Shown: positions 1-12,925 of the stretch, one piece after another | How the letters are laid out: each line of letters begins with the position of its first letter | Numbering within the stretch: position 1 is the stretch's first letter | Source of the DNA: Phoebastria nigripes | Taxonomy: Eukaryota; Chordata; Aves; Procellariiformes; Diomedeidae | Assembly: GCA_035582835.1 (NCBI GenBank) | Contig: JAYKAV010003094.1 | Coordinates: forward strand, 75,443 to 139,442 | Reading direction: 5' to 3' | DNA: 64,000 nucleotides | Position numbers and translations under genes: made by a program | The notes under the pieces: generated by a model | Databases searched by the model: none | What the model saw: the letters and a program-made list of their open reading frames with translations, nothing else | What the model was told of the DNA's origin: nothing

Positions 1-753
1 CAGCTTTCACTTTCCCTAACTTTACCAGTTGTCTGTAAGTAGGTGAATAGTAGTAGTATATCTCCTATTATATTCTATTATGTACACACATGCACTATGT
101 ATTTTAAATATAGAGTATATAGATGATTTTAGTACTGTAGACAGCTGTATATCCCTAATTAATAGGCATGTATTTTGGAGTTTGGAGGTAGATACTCATC
201 ATATTGTGCTAAGTAATACTAAGCCTAAATTTATCACGTTTTATGCAGAACAGTAAAATACAGTAATATGAAAAGTGATAAACAGCAAAAAAAAATCTGT
301 TATCATAAATAAAATGAGCAAAAAATAAGTTGTAGTCCCTCATTATTGTAATTTCTACTAATACCAATAAGGGCATATGAACTACAGTACAGAAAGACAC
401 TCCAGCCTATTTCCTGAGATAACAGCAATGTAAACAACCAGACATTTATACAGCCTTGGGAAAAAAAGTGAATGCCAACTTCCCACTGAATGCTTGGCAA
501 GAACTGCCAGTAGCAGTGTCACTAGGGCTTTCAAAATGTACAGCTATCAAAACATCTCAAAAACATCCCAAAAATACTGTAACCTTAAGAATTTTCAGTG
601 ATGGATTACAAATCTAGATAGTAGTAGAAGTTAAAATACAAATTGAATTGGGCAATTGGATGAAAAAAACCAAACTGGCATCAGTTTTGAAAGGTATGTG
701 TTTACCCACATCCATGTTTTCATATTATATCAAAAATTGAAAAAGACTAGAAG

Positions 754-942
754 AACTGTGTACTTGCTTCTGTTTTAACAGATACCTTAAGCTGAGTCAT
801 TATATTATGCTAGAATTATTCTAACTTTTGCTTAAAGAAAATCCATCTTCCCAGCAGGATTTTCTTAGGTAGCAGGCATCTTGTTTCTAGAGAAAGCTGG
901 TTCTTCAGATTGTCTTGCCAAATCCAGTCTTTTCATGGGTCA
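754..942 (+). repeat. Direct duplication, copy A
   Basis: Shares with copy B (1911-2111) long matching blocks, for example TTTTAACAGATACCTT, ATTATGCTAG, AGGATTTTCTTAGGT, GCAGGCATCTTGTT and AAATCCAGTCTTTTCA. The copies have the same orientation and are about 1.16 kb apart. Overall identity is high but with several indels, so the duplication is old. Confidence 0.85.
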
Positions 943-1910
943 GAATAAAGACATTCAAGACTTTCAAGACTTTATGGAGCACTTTTGAAACTCTTAAAAG
1001 AGTCGATTGTCATCTTTATTTTGTATAAAAAATATTGAATTTGGGAATTACTGATATGTGGATTAAAACAATTCTGTCTTTCATTTCCAGAAATTATAAG
1101 TATTACTGGTGCTTCATTGAAATAAAAGAAAGACTATTTTAGAAACAATGACAATATTGACACCATTAAAAATTAACTGCACTATTCTAAAATTCTCACA
1201 AGATATAAAATTTAACCTGAAGGTTCTTAGAGACTTTAAAATCGCTACAGTCTTTAGTCTAAAAATAAGTTGTATGTTAAGTATTATTTTACTGTTTATT
1301 TTCACAGATGAATTAAGTATAGAATTAAGCTTATATACTTTTTCTCATCTAAAAGAATACAAGTCTGTCTGATTGAATGCACCACTGTCATTTTGGAATG
1401 CCTAACACGTGGGAAATTATTCCTCATATCTAAATTTCTGATAGATGTGTCATAGAAGATTCACAATTTAGGGAAATTGGGATGTTGTCTTATTTTAGTA
1501 ACTTTGACTTAGTGACACAAGAGAGTTATGAGCAGTGTAAAATCTACTGTAGTACCACTTAACCTTTTCTCATGGTCTTAACATATTTTGTTGACACATA
1601 CCATTTACATAAAATAGTGCTAACAGAATGTTCAAGATTTATCGGTACAGTTAATTGTTAAATTGAAGCAATCATTTTAAACATGCACGTCTAGAAAAGA
1701 TCTGGGTTTTTTTCTTAAAGAATATTGCTTTCAGAAGTTTGTCTTTTACGGAAATACTTTGTCAAAAATTACGAGTACACAGTTTCTACTGCACGTGGAA
1801 ACACTTAGCTTACATATAATTAGTCAAACTATGTAAATTAAGATTTTATTCCAGTTTAAAATGTTCTCTTTAGACATCAGATCACATACTGTGCTAAGAC
1901 AGCTAAAAAG

Positions 1911-2111
1911 GAGTGCGTACTTGCTCCTGTTTTAACAGATACCTTGAACTGGTTCATTACATTATGCTAGTCATAACAGAATTGTTCTAAATTGCCTAAA
2001 GAAAACCCGTCTTCCCAGGAGGATTTTCTTAGGTGGCAGGCATCTTGTTGTTTATCTAGGGAAAGCTAATTCTTCAGATCATTTTGGCAAATCCAGTCTT
2101 TTCACGGGTCA
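1911..2111 (+). repeat. Direct duplication, copy B
   Basis: Second copy of the unit at 754-942, slightly longer through small insertions (for example near TAGTCATAACAG and TTGTTTATC). The sequence between the copies does not obviously belong to the duplicated unit. The unit has no open frame and is not a repeat family I recognise. Confidence 0.85.
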
Positions 2112-5100
2112 TAAGGAGACAGGCTGTCAAATTTTATAAATAAACTTCTGGCTTATTTCTAGCTTCTGAATAAAAGCCAAATGGCAATGCACTCAGTCAT
2201 TAAAATGTTTTGAGAGAAAAAATTAGGAGATACAGGAAGTAATTAAAGTCTCTGATAGTTTTCAATATCTGCAAAAATATCCCACCTGTTGAGGCTGATA
2301 TTTTCAAGAGTAAGTAATGAAAAAACTTGTCAGTCTTCAATAATAACAGCATTTGGTCAAGTCACTTTTCTGTGTGTATGAAAATCTATTTTGCAAATTT
2401 GTTTACTAAGCCTGACTTTCAGACATGCTTTATTTTATATGCGTATACATGTCATGTCAAGTATGAAGTGGATAACCCTTTGTAAATAACGTGAGAGAGA
2501 GATTAAATCAATTTCTTAAACAGACTGAGATTTCCAAACGGGCCTGTGGCTAATTATGTGGGATATTCATCATATAACTAATATGAAGCTCACAGATTTG
2601 GCACACTAATAGTCACAGTTTCAAAAATACCCATTTCACTTTCAGGAAAGTAATAATTTTGATAAATTTTGTCCAGATCCAGAGTCTGATAAAATGTCCA
2701 TTAATATTAACAAAATCTCTCAGTTGACTTAACTGGTTGTGTATCAGGTTGCTAAGTAAAAGCTTGCATCTAGAGTATTAAAAATCAAGTCTGAGGTGTA
2801 ATTTTACCCTCTGAAACATTCTATTTGATTTGTTCATCACCACGTACATGCCCTAAAATAACATAGGATGCTTGATTTCCTTCAAGCAAATTCTGCTTGT
2901 TGGAGAGTAGAAAATGAGGGATATACTGAAAAGGAATCACTGAAATACTGTGCATTCTTACTCACCAAACACAACATTTAGTGTTGAGGCAGTAACACAA
3001 CATTTTAGATTCCCCCCACTGCAGAATGTTTTTTAGCTGAAATGACATGGCTGACATGGCTGATGTTAAGTCAGGCCAGATAATGTTTCTAAGAAATAGT
3101 GATTCTCTCTTAGAACAGGAAGAGGTCATATTTCCAGCTCTAAAATTTAAGGGAATAATTTTCAGGAACTTCCTTATCTGGAAGTAATAATTTAGATTCT
3201 GCTTTCCTTTTTTTCATCTGTGATTTCATCTAGTGAAATTTGGATTGCATTAGTATAATTGAGAGTAGAGTTTGAGTTACATAGCTTTTTTTTTTTTTTT
3301 TTTTTTNNTTTTGGCTGGTCTCTCATAAACAACAAGAAAAATCTAGGGAGTATTCATGTAGATAGGAACACTGAAAGTTTCATAAATCATGCAACTTCAG
3401 TCTGTATTTTAAATTTTTGTTTAGTCCAGATATCCTTTCTCACTCAGATAAATTGTTCTCTTCCTACAAAGTTAAATTTAAAAATTATGGTAAGTATAAT
3501 ATACAATCGTTATCTGAAAAGCAAAAACTATAATGAGATCTAGAGGTCCAAGAAATTATATGTCATCAAATTACTGAAGATATTAAACATCTGTGTTAGT
3601 TATGCAAAGTTTATCAAAAAGCAGTCTCTAAATATAAAATGGAAACAGGTCAGATTCAGGAGAATACGCTTACTTCATAGCAACATTTTCAGTAGAAAAT
3701 ATTGATCCCTAGAATTGTAAAATAGTTGTGCAGCTGATCCAAATTCACATTAGATGACCTCAGGACGTTCTTTAAATCAGCTTATCATAGATACAGAATC
3801 AAATACCAGGTACTGGTGTGAATACATTCTTTTGAATTATAGTCTAAAAGAAAATGGCCCTATCACGATTTACCATCTGAACAGCTCTTACAGTTTTTAC
3901 TTAGTGCCAAACAAACCAGTCAGGGTAGATATTTTTCCATTATACCCACTCAAAATCACAAAAATATTGATAGGTAATTACGCTTATGCAATGGCCACAT
4001 TCCAGATGTCAGAAATCTGAGATAAGGAATTATTTTGAAGAACAATTTGAATTCAACAGCATCAAGTTTGAACATGATTTGATCTTACATCCATAAACTA
4101 GTTTGGCGTTCATAAGGGTTTAAGTGTCATTGCCTTAAAGTATCTGTATTTGGAAAGGATGAACAGCGGTTAGCTTTAACTTTTTTACCTTTTCATTTTA
4201 CTCATTTGATGTTGAAATCAAATGTTTACCTTTCTGAAACAGTCATTATGAAATATTTTCTGAAAACTCTTAAGCAAAAAGGTAGTTGTTAAGTGCCAAA
4301 AAAGTGAAACCTTTCCTTAAGTTTGCATAACGTAAAAATACTTCACATAGGTAGTACTCATCAACAATGGAAAAAAGATACAGAAAAATTTTAAAGGCTA
4401 NCTCCTCAATAAAAAGCTAAGATATTTAGGCACATTGTCAAAAAGGGAATTATGTGCCTACATAGGATTTAAATACCTAAGTACTTCTGAGAATTTAGAT
4501 ATTCTTCTGTGGAAATAAATCATAAGGCTGAAATTATAGAAAGTTTTAAATTAAAAGGGTAATATTCCATGGCATTTAAGTTAAATGAACTGAGCTGCTT
4601 TGGTAAATGGTAGAATATTTTTGGTCTTGGTAAAATATTATGATATTTTTGAGCACTAACAGGCTGAGAAGTATGTCAGAGTTTAAACAAAATTAGTCCA
4701 TATCCTTTGGAAGTAAACTTAGACCTTGTTTTTTCCCTTCATTCCTCCATCTCTTTTTAGTTTATTAGTACATTGCATTCCTGATGTGTATTGAGCTGAA
4801 ACGAATTTTAGTGCTAGAGCTTACAGATCTTTCTACAACTCCAGAATGTTTCCTTTTCTCATGATGAAGAAATATATACTTACACATCTATCAAAGGCCA
4901 CTCTGTTTTCCATCACTACACTGGTTTAGCTGACTGTTCCTTTTTTAAGTGTGGAGCACACATTGCTCCTAGTGCCTGTTTTTCTTTTATCATAAATCCC
5001 AGTCCCCACAGAATAGGAAGATATTTGTTCACATTACTTATGTTTTTAACTAGGAACATGAAGTTCAGATTCTGAAGTATGTTTGAAAAGAAAAGTCAGA

Positions 5101-5381
5101 GCTGTTGTTATTAGAAGGAATTCAAACTTCTTGAAACACTGACATGAAACATTGCACTCATTGTTATGGGAGAAGGTCAGTAGTTCAGATAGAATCTATA
5201 TTACAGACAGTTCCAAAACTGAAACTAGGAGTACTGATAATATATTTTTAAAGCACCTTTCTCTATGCTCAGTTATATGTTATTCATAAAAGTGTGGTGG
5301 CCTTGCAGCAAAGAGTCAATGAAGGCAGTGATTTATAGAACAGCCTTATTACAACATGTATTAAAAAGTGAAAGAAAAATG

Positions 5382-5419
5382 GATTTCATAGTCACTCCTA
5401 GATTTCATAGTCACTCCTA
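5382..5419 (+). repeat. Perfect two-copy tandem repeat, period 19
   Basis: GATTTCATAGTCACTCCTA occurs twice back to back without difference, indicating a recent slippage duplication. Confidence 0.95.
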
Positions 5420-7928
5420 TTCATTTTGCCTGTTTTTAAGGAACTGTGTATAACAGAGAGGGGTTGCTAATGCAGGTGTATTTACTTTTAATGGATGGTG
5501 TCCTACCAGTAGATGATGGGCACTTACTCTTACTGAAAAACACTCAAGTGTTACAGACAAAATTATGCCAGTGGAATCCTAGTAAAAAGAGAGTATGCAA
5601 TATCACTGCAATGCTTGAATTACAAACTTGATTTGATCATATTCTTAAATAATAAAATGTGTAAAGATGTCTTGATTGATTTTTCTTCTTAGGGATGCCA
5701 AACAACCGTAAAAGTCATAAGATCGTCCTAATTCTTGGAGCAACACAGAATATTTGAATTCATTGTAAAATGTTATATGAACTCTTAAATATCTACACTA
5801 GGTTAAATGTTTTGTTTTCTATTTGCTAGGGAATTATTTTGAACATACAAAATTCTCTCATTTCATTAATTTATATTGCAGTGTGCTCAACACAGGCAAT
5901 TGCTCTAATATTTTGCTGATTTAGGGTGTTCATCATATGTGACTATTTCATCATGCCTGATAAAAACATCTCTGTTATAAACAGTGGTGAGACAAAGGAT
6001 GAGATTTTCTAAGCAGTTGAACCAAACAACTCTTGTTTGCTTATCTAACATTATGACATCATAACATACATCACAGACTGCTCTCCTGTGGATGTGGAAT
6101 GCAGTGGTATGTTGCATTGTCAGTTTTCTGAGTGCTAACATATCACCTCCTCTTGGGAAAAATGGTTGCATTGATTAGGTTTTTTGTCAAACAGTAAAAA
6201 GATATTATATTTGATATCATGTTACAAAATAAGTAATTATTTTTATGAGTGCTATAATTTACGTTACATCAACAAACATAATTATGCAAGCATGTAGTTG
6301 AGACATATTAGTTGGAAACCATGACTAAGCTAATTTAAGCAGCAACTGAAAAGTCTTATTAATTACTACCAAGGACCAAGCTGTTGGATACCATAAGTAT
6401 GAGATTAATGTCTCTACGTTCCAAGATTACTTTAAAGGGAAAGATTATCCCTCGCATTCTTTACAATTCCACTACAAAAATTTAACCCTATTAGCTCCTG
6501 CACAAGCATCGCTCAGCTGTAGGCTCATGTTTTCCTTTCTGTATAGTAACTGCGGAATTCTTTTACTGATAAAATACATCCATCATAATTTATCAAAATT
6601 TTAATATCTCAATATTTTTATTAATTGATTATTTTTTGTCAAGTTGATAAAACAGAATGAACTGTAACCAAGAAGTATTTAGAATAAGTAACTGTGACTC
6701 TATCCAGTCACTAGTAAATGACTGGTTTGTGTCTTGAAATTGCTGAAATGGATCTCACTACTAAACACTGATTGTTTGGACTTACACATGGATTGGAATA
6801 TTCAATGGTACACACTCAGTGCATCAGCAACACAGTTGTGGAGCTAGGACTAGATCCACAAAAGTTTAAGCATTGCATCTCTTACTGGTATCAAAATACC
6901 AGCTGTTATGGAACCTGAGTTACACATCCAACCTTCCTTAATGATGCAGAATTAGGTGAAAAAAAATAGGTAGATAGTTGAGTGAAGTTGGGAAGATACT
7001 CTATCATATCTTAATCTAGCTATTGTGACTATCAATAATAGCAAAGAGAGAGCAGCATAGACTTTATCCTATGGTAGCAGTCAGTGTACAGTCTTCAAGA
7101 GCCTTAATTTGCTGTTTCCTTGCATGTTCTAAAGCTTGAATGCTTGTGTTTTGTGTTCTGTTACCTATATGAAACTGGCTCAGGTGTGCCAGTGTATATC
7201 AGAATCATAACTTCCCGTGCTCTGGTACCATAACAGATACCATAGATACCATAATAGGACTCATTATATAGCACATGCACTGAATAGGGGACTATGTAAG
7301 GTAGAATAGGAACACCAAAGCCCACTCCATTACTAAGCTGAGGCCCAGCTTTGAGCCTGAGAGGATTCTGTCCCAGATGCAGACTCATACCTGAAGGAGG
7401 ATATCCATTTCAATGCCACACTTCACCTGAAAAACAGGGCTAATTAAGTCAGGTGCCAAGCTGTTCCCAGGACATACATACTATTGCTTCTGATATGCAA
7501 GTTAATAACTCTGCAAGGCACTGCACGCTGCACATTTAGACATGCAAAGCTTAGAAGACATCTCCCTCTTATCCTGTCAATAATTTAGGTTCCTGTTTAG
7601 ATGAGAATCCAGAACCTGCAGTTAGATGTGCCTGAACTTTTTTCATTAAAAATGGCAGTTGTGCCTAATGCTCAAAAACTCAGTGAGATTACACATCAGA
7701 GACCTAGTGCTGCAGTCAAAACATGCTCACAACCTGCCTTTTCACTCACCTATTAGCCAAATCAGATTTTACCCAGAGATTAAATACAACTGCAAGTTTA
7801 CTGAGCTCTTTTCCTACCTCTTAAGCAACTGCTTGCTCGATTAAATTTTGGACATTTCTAGGTGTGCCAAAAAACAAATTTCTCACTGCGTAGCTATCTC
7901 CACTCACAGAAGCTTACACATTCAGTGA

Positions 7929-7965
7929 TTTCAGGCACCCTCAGGGTCAGACCCTGAGGCTGAAA
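7929..7965. repeat. Hairpin with perfect 9-bp stem
   Basis: CCTCAGGGT and ACCCTGAGG flank a 3-nt CAG loop (7,939-7,959). TTTCAG and CTGAAA extend the stem across a small bulge. The GC-rich stem is unusual in this AT-rich stretch. Confidence 0.85.
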
Positions 7966-9300
7966 TGTTGGAGTGAAGTTCAACCAAAAAAAGTTTAAAT
8001 ACACAGCTAGGTCATTTGTGATCTTTCTCTAACTTTTCTGTGAATCTAGCCCATAAATGACATTTTATCCTTCAGTAATTAATAAAACTCTTCATAATGA
8101 GACAGAAGCTACTGACCTCACTCCAGTCATTTCTTTTACTGTTTTGCTTATTCTTCTTTCACCAATTAGTCTTAAATGCAGTAAAGAATCAGAGGATTGA
8201 AAATCCATAAGCTTTCATACATTTAGGCTCCTTGATTAGCAATTGTAGATGTCAAAGCAATTTTCTTTGTTATATGCAGTTGAAACATTCCTTTAGCTTT
8301 TGCCAGGACCTGATCAGTACTTTCCAACTGAAATATTAAATACTGAGTGACAATGAAGGAGGCACAATTACCATTACTTTGGCTAGAAATTTACTAACAA
8401 TAGAATTTTAACAATGCATTTCATTTCCCTATGAAATGACTTGACAGATTGTTATTCATAGCTCCANAAAGTTTAAGACGACCTCAAAACTACACAGATT
8501 TGAAGAAGTAAAGGAACGAGCAATCATTTATTGTGCACAAAATACCTACACCAAAAGCATAAGATATATACTTCAGTATAGCAGAAAGGGTTCATTATCT
8601 AAGTGAAAGAGATACTGACAATTAAAAATATAGTAGTTCTATTTAATCGTTTATTGAGAGTGACCATAACTTGCTACAATCCTTATGGTGATTTACCAAA
8701 TTTCTGCTTTTAAGTGTAGTGTAAAAATACTCTACTACATTTACTTGTTGAGCATATTTTATTTTAAAAAATGAACTTTTTCAGGTTAGATTTTGCTTTC
8801 TATTTTACTATAAATTTTCTCATGCTCTAAAGAAGTGCCAGAAATTTTCAACTGAGGTCTGAAATTTATTACAAATATATGGGATATTAATTGACCTTTA
8901 CTCAAAGCTAATATATGANCAGTTTAACAGGCCTTTAGAATGTTACATTTGAGTTGCACATTTGCTTTCTGATAACGTAGGACTCTGGCCAGCAGAGGTC
9001 ATACTGAGTCAGTGGGATTTCATATTCCCACTTTTCTGATGATCTCTTCAGGTAAAGTTTCCAACAAAAACCGAAATAATGCTCCCAACAAAAATATCCC
9101 ACAGCTGCAATAATATTCCTAGCATGAACTGAGCACTTTCTTCCCTAGTCTGCAGGTTGCCAGTCATCAGTCTGCACCCTGACAGTAGTGTCTCATACTT
9201 ACGGCAAAGTCCATTTGTGAAGCTTCTTTTTACTAAGTTATTAATTTCAAGCTCTTCTCTATAACTGTCCACCCACACAGCACAAACTGCTGCACTGGTA

Positions 9301-9442
9301 GGTGCCAGTTTTACAGGTGCAGAACAGAAGACCATGGCAATAATGACTTTCCCAGGGCCACACAACAGCAAGAGACACAACTAGGACTAGAACTTTACCT
9401 CCTAAATCATGAATGAACATGTAAACCACTAGCCCATGCAAC
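9301..9442 (-). mobile_element. MIR-type SINE (- orientation)
   Basis: Read on the minus strand it begins with a tRNA-like GGGCTAGTGGTTTACATG and a weak B-box region (AAGTTCTAGTCCTAG). Next come the conserved MIR core and tail features: GTGTGGCCCTGGGAAAGTCA, CTGTTCTGCACCTGTAAAAC. Order and length fit a nearly full MIR element. Open frames crossing this segment are chance. Confidence 0.75.
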
Positions 9443-9509
9443 TTTTCACCAGACTGCACAGCCTGGTTCCATTTAGCAACTATTCACTTCAACAGTTTTG
9501 GATCAACCT

Positions 9510-9655
9510 GTATAATATTTATATATACTATATTCTATATACTGTATACTGTAAACTATATAGTATATTCTATATACCATATAGTATATATATCACATAT
9601 CAATTGCATATCACTTATGCAATTTATAATTCATTTTTTATATATATATATGTAG
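9510..9655 (+). repeat. AT-rich minisatellite-like tract
   Basis: Irregular TATA/CTATAT/ACTGTATA units over about 150 nt, self-complementary and ending in (TA)n. It follows closely after the MIR element at 9.3 kb. Such sequence is prone to cruciform formation and to polymorphic length. Confidence 0.85.
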
Positions 9656-12094
9656 TGTCAATGATTTACATAATATGTCAATGAAACAATGGTTTTCTGT
9701 ATTAATAATACATAAATGCATGTGAATCTTCTTGAATACCAAAGGCTTCCATTGAGTGCTATGGTTGACAGAGTCTAGCTTTATAGAGCTAGGCTTCTAC
9801 AGCAAATAAATCTTTTCCTACTCTTTCTGAAAGAAACTGTTCAGTTTAGAACATTACATGATACTAAGTGATGCTATCTCATATTCTGGTATTTTTATAC
9901 TATATGATATATCAACTTATTACATGAAGAGAAAATATGCAGACTTACATTTAAAGAAAGTAAATCTGTAGCTGGATAACACAACTAATTCAACAAATAA
10001 TAATCCAGTACAAATTGTTTCTTGTTTGGTGTACAGCCAAAATATGCTGAAGTATGTACATTATTTTTGGCAAAGCTTGAAATCAACTTGGAGCACGCTA
10101 CTGGTTACTTAGTTTTCTGTTACCACATAACCGTTATGCTGTTCAGCATAACTACTGAATATACTGAATATGACAGATAACATAATGAACTGTAAACTGT
10201 ATTGCTTGCTTGTACCCCTACTAGAGAAAAAAAGTATCTGAGAGCACTTGGAATGTGTGGGGTTTAAAATTGTTAGTGATTTTTGTGCAGTGCTGGCCTT
10301 TGTGGTATTCTGGGACATTTTAGGATTCAATTAGCAGGAGTCTGCTTTGTTTTCATTTTTAGTGTAATATAGAAGCATAATACTATCTAAATAAAACTTT
10401 ATAGTTTAGTATAAAAATAACCTCTTTCATAGTCAAATGATACGAACACTGGAGAAGAGTAAACAAAAGGAAATGTAGAGAACATCTTCAGGAAACCCGC
10501 TTGTATAGTATGGAAGCATTTCTGTTCTGTGTATTAGGTCACTACTGAAATGTCTGTTCTTTTACTCAGGATAGTAAAATTATTCTAAGTACGGAAAGTA
10601 CATTTTATTTCTACAGATTGCATAGTACATCAGAGCCCTGTTCAGATTGGGACTGCAAAATATTTCTGAAATGAAAATAATAGGTTTTTACTGCGGGTAG
10701 GTTCTAACTATTAGAAACTAGTTCTCTTTAAGGACTCTCTGAGATTTTCTGCCTGTAAAATAGACATGTATTTGTAGCCTGAAACATCATTTGAGTAGCA
10801 AATGCTTTGGTGGATTTCTAAATTCCGCTAAACACATTTGCCATGTTTCATTTCTTCTGAAATTCAGTGTGGCCTTTACTAGAAGAAATTATGAGGGATT
10901 TGAGGGTAATCTGTAAATTGTTTTTTAAGAGGTACCGGAATACCCTTGTATCTGTTTGACCTACCACAGTTTTTAGTATCATTAGTTGGTAATGATTCTA
11001 AAGCAATCAGGTATAAATAAGAGGGCAAAAGGACAGGCTTCTCTGGCACTTCTTGTGGATTACGTAGCTGTAAAGACATTCTGTTAAAGATTACTGATAG
11101 TATGTACGAGACACATAAAAATTCCTGCTTTGGTTAGCAAGAGAATTAGCGATGTTTGCTTATAGGCAAACTCAATTAACTCAGAATATATTTTCAGTAT
11201 GGACTAAACCCAGCTATGTTTCTAGTGTGCTAAACGTGCCTAGTGGTCAGCTGTCTTTACTTAAAAAGACAGCCCATTTCCCAACAGTTACCACACTGTG
11301 GGGTTTAAGAGAATGCCTTTTACCTTTTTATTATTTCAGATACCACTGTGTACTGACTTGGTAAATGTAGACTTTTAGAGTTCAACTGAGCTGTCCAAAT
11401 ATTTAACTGATCAAAAATTCAGCTCTGTTTTCTTATTTTAATGGGGACTTTTCGTGGTATTTATGTGGTACTAATAGATGAGCACCTAAGAAAATCCTCT
11501 AAGAGTTTTGTATTTGGAAAACCTGCCACCTTTAAAGTCGGAAATAAAATTAGAAACTATAGAACATAGTTGTCAGCATCAGTAAATGAACAACAAAATG
11601 TGCATTAATGTCGGGTCACTGATAACTCCTTGTCTAACTTGTGAGATGCAGCCTTTAGAAGTAATTTCATCTAGCTAAAATTTATGCATGCCAAGAGTAT
11701 TCAACATCTATTTTATAAAGATTTTAAAAATATTATTCTAGTGAAAGGCTACTTGCATGTATATGCTTTATGTAATATTGGTAATATTTTTGAAATATCA
11801 TTATAATGAAGTTTAAATGTTAACATAAGAAGTGTGAGAAACTGCTTTGTTTATTTCTAGATGTACTATATACAATTTATAAGAAATAATTTTCTTTTGA
11901 AATAGAACTTTTCTAGCAGTCTCTCTGAAACAAACAATATGAGGGAAAAATCATAAGCCAAATACAAAAAATTATTCAAAAGTACAAATTAACCTAAGTA
12001 TAATGTGACAATTATTAAATTAGAAGGTAAAATGTTACTTTGCAGAACCACAACCACAGTGACTCATGTCTGTTGTAGCTCCTCATTAGGAATG
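9656..12094. other. Intergenic, AT-rich, no gene seen
   Basis: No recognisable repeat or exon. A weak MIR-tail-like CTGCCTGTAAAATAGACATG near 10,750 is too short to call. Confidence 0.65.
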
Positions 12095-12195
12095 TTGGTC
12101 TTGTGGTTATGGCAGGGAACTGTGACTTGGCAGATACACATTCAGTCTCTGGTTCTACTAGTTTTCCTGTGTAATATTTAGAATGCAACTTAAGG
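12095..12195 (+). mobile_element. MIR-like tRNA-derived SINE fragment (+)
   Basis: CTTGTGGTTATGGCAGGGAA, GTGACTTGGCAGATACACAT, TTCAGTCTCTGGTTCTACTA and TTCCTGTGTAATATTTAG follow the order of the tRNA-like head and first part of the core of MIR-type elements ('agtggttagggcag', 'aatcaggagac', 'ttcaattcctggctctgcca', 'cctgtgtgacctt'). It ends at a (CAAAA)n tract. Confidence 0.55.
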
Positions 12196-12201
12196 CTAAA
12201 T

Positions 12202-12233
12202 TAAAAAAACAAAACAAAACAAAACAAACAAAC
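12202..12233 (+). repeat. (CAAAA)n tract
   Basis: Short AAAAC repeat that ends the MIR-like fragment at 12,095-12,195. It may be derived from the SINE's A-rich tail. Confidence 0.85.
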
Positions 12234-12529
12234 TTGATGCTACAGTGCTGAGCGGCTCTGTGCCTAACTCACAGCATTGCCCCCCAGTTCCTATACAGTG
12301 CATAGGAAATGATCAACAGCACTTGGAGCAGAGAGCCACTTCCTGCTGGCCCAACCTAATCTTGAAAACAGGAATGTGGTTTAATTCAAATCCTTATCCT
12401 ATATTCAGGTGTTTTTCTCAGTGTTGCAGAGAGGTGCCTTCTCCCATTCAAACTTCACTGCCCAAAAGCTATTCTTCAGATAGCTGCCTGTATCCTTTCT
12501 TTCAAAACCTGTCTAGAAGAGGTGATAGT

Positions 12530-12710
12530 GATGCCCTCTCACTTTTGCTTTTATACAGTACCTTACTGGTTAAAGCATCCTCCTAAGATAAGAAAGACAC
12601 AGATTCAATACACTATTTTGGCTGAGAAAACTGAAACTAAGTTCTTTCAGCCTTTTCATCTCTGTCCTAATGACCAACATATAGGTCATGAAGAGAAAGA
12701 TAAGTACAGT
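12530..12710 (+). mobile_element. Possible tRNA-like interspersed repeat
   Basis: ACCTTACTGGTTAAAGCATC resembles a tRNA A-box region and GACACAGATTCAATACAC a degenerate B-box region at about the right distance. The far end, CCTAATGACCAACATATAGG, resembles the reverse complement of the head, as in known palindromic tRNA-like repeats of sauropsids. The element is highly diverged and the assignment is tentative. Confidence 0.35.
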
Positions 12711-12794
12711 TTCCATCCCACCTATTTAAACTATTCTGTTATGGGGGGGGGCAGGGAAAGTTAGCTAGGTCAGAGAGAATGTCACAAAAGCAAG

Positions 12795-12925
12795 CAGGCC
12801 TTGTAGCCTAGTGGTAAAGGTTTTCAGCTAAAGGCAGCAAGATAACAAAAGCCATTCTACTAAAACTTGATCCCTAGTTCTGTTGTCTGTGAAAGAGTTT
12901 TCTTTCCCCATTTCCATTAAACGGA
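12795..12925 (+). mobile_element. MIR-like tRNA-derived SINE (+), internally shortened
   Basis: A good A box (TAGCCTAGTGG, 12,804-12,814) is followed at tRNA spacing by a B-box-like AACTTGATCCC (12,864-12,874). Next comes a MIR-tail-like TTTTCTTTCCCCATTTCCAT followed by TAAACGG. The middle core is shorter than in a full MIR. It is not a functional tRNA gene: the cloverleaf arms do not pair. Confidence 0.5.

Larger units (their letters stand above)
1..9300. other. Intergenic, AT-rich, no gene seen
   Basis: Apart from the 754/1911 duplication, the 19-nt tandem at 5,382, a T tract with N bases near 3,285-3,310 and the hairpin at 7,929, I see nothing. All open frames (up to 94 codons, for example 3,754-4,020) lack splice context, a family signature and codon regularity. 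Confidence 0.7.

Noticed and set aside
3754..4020. 88-codon + frame
   Set aside because: No similarity recognised, no splice signals, and amino-acid composition typical of translated AT-rich DNA.
12804..12874. tRNA gene from A box and B box
   Set aside because: Stems of a cloverleaf do not pair and the segment continues into MIR-like sequence, so it is a SINE relic.
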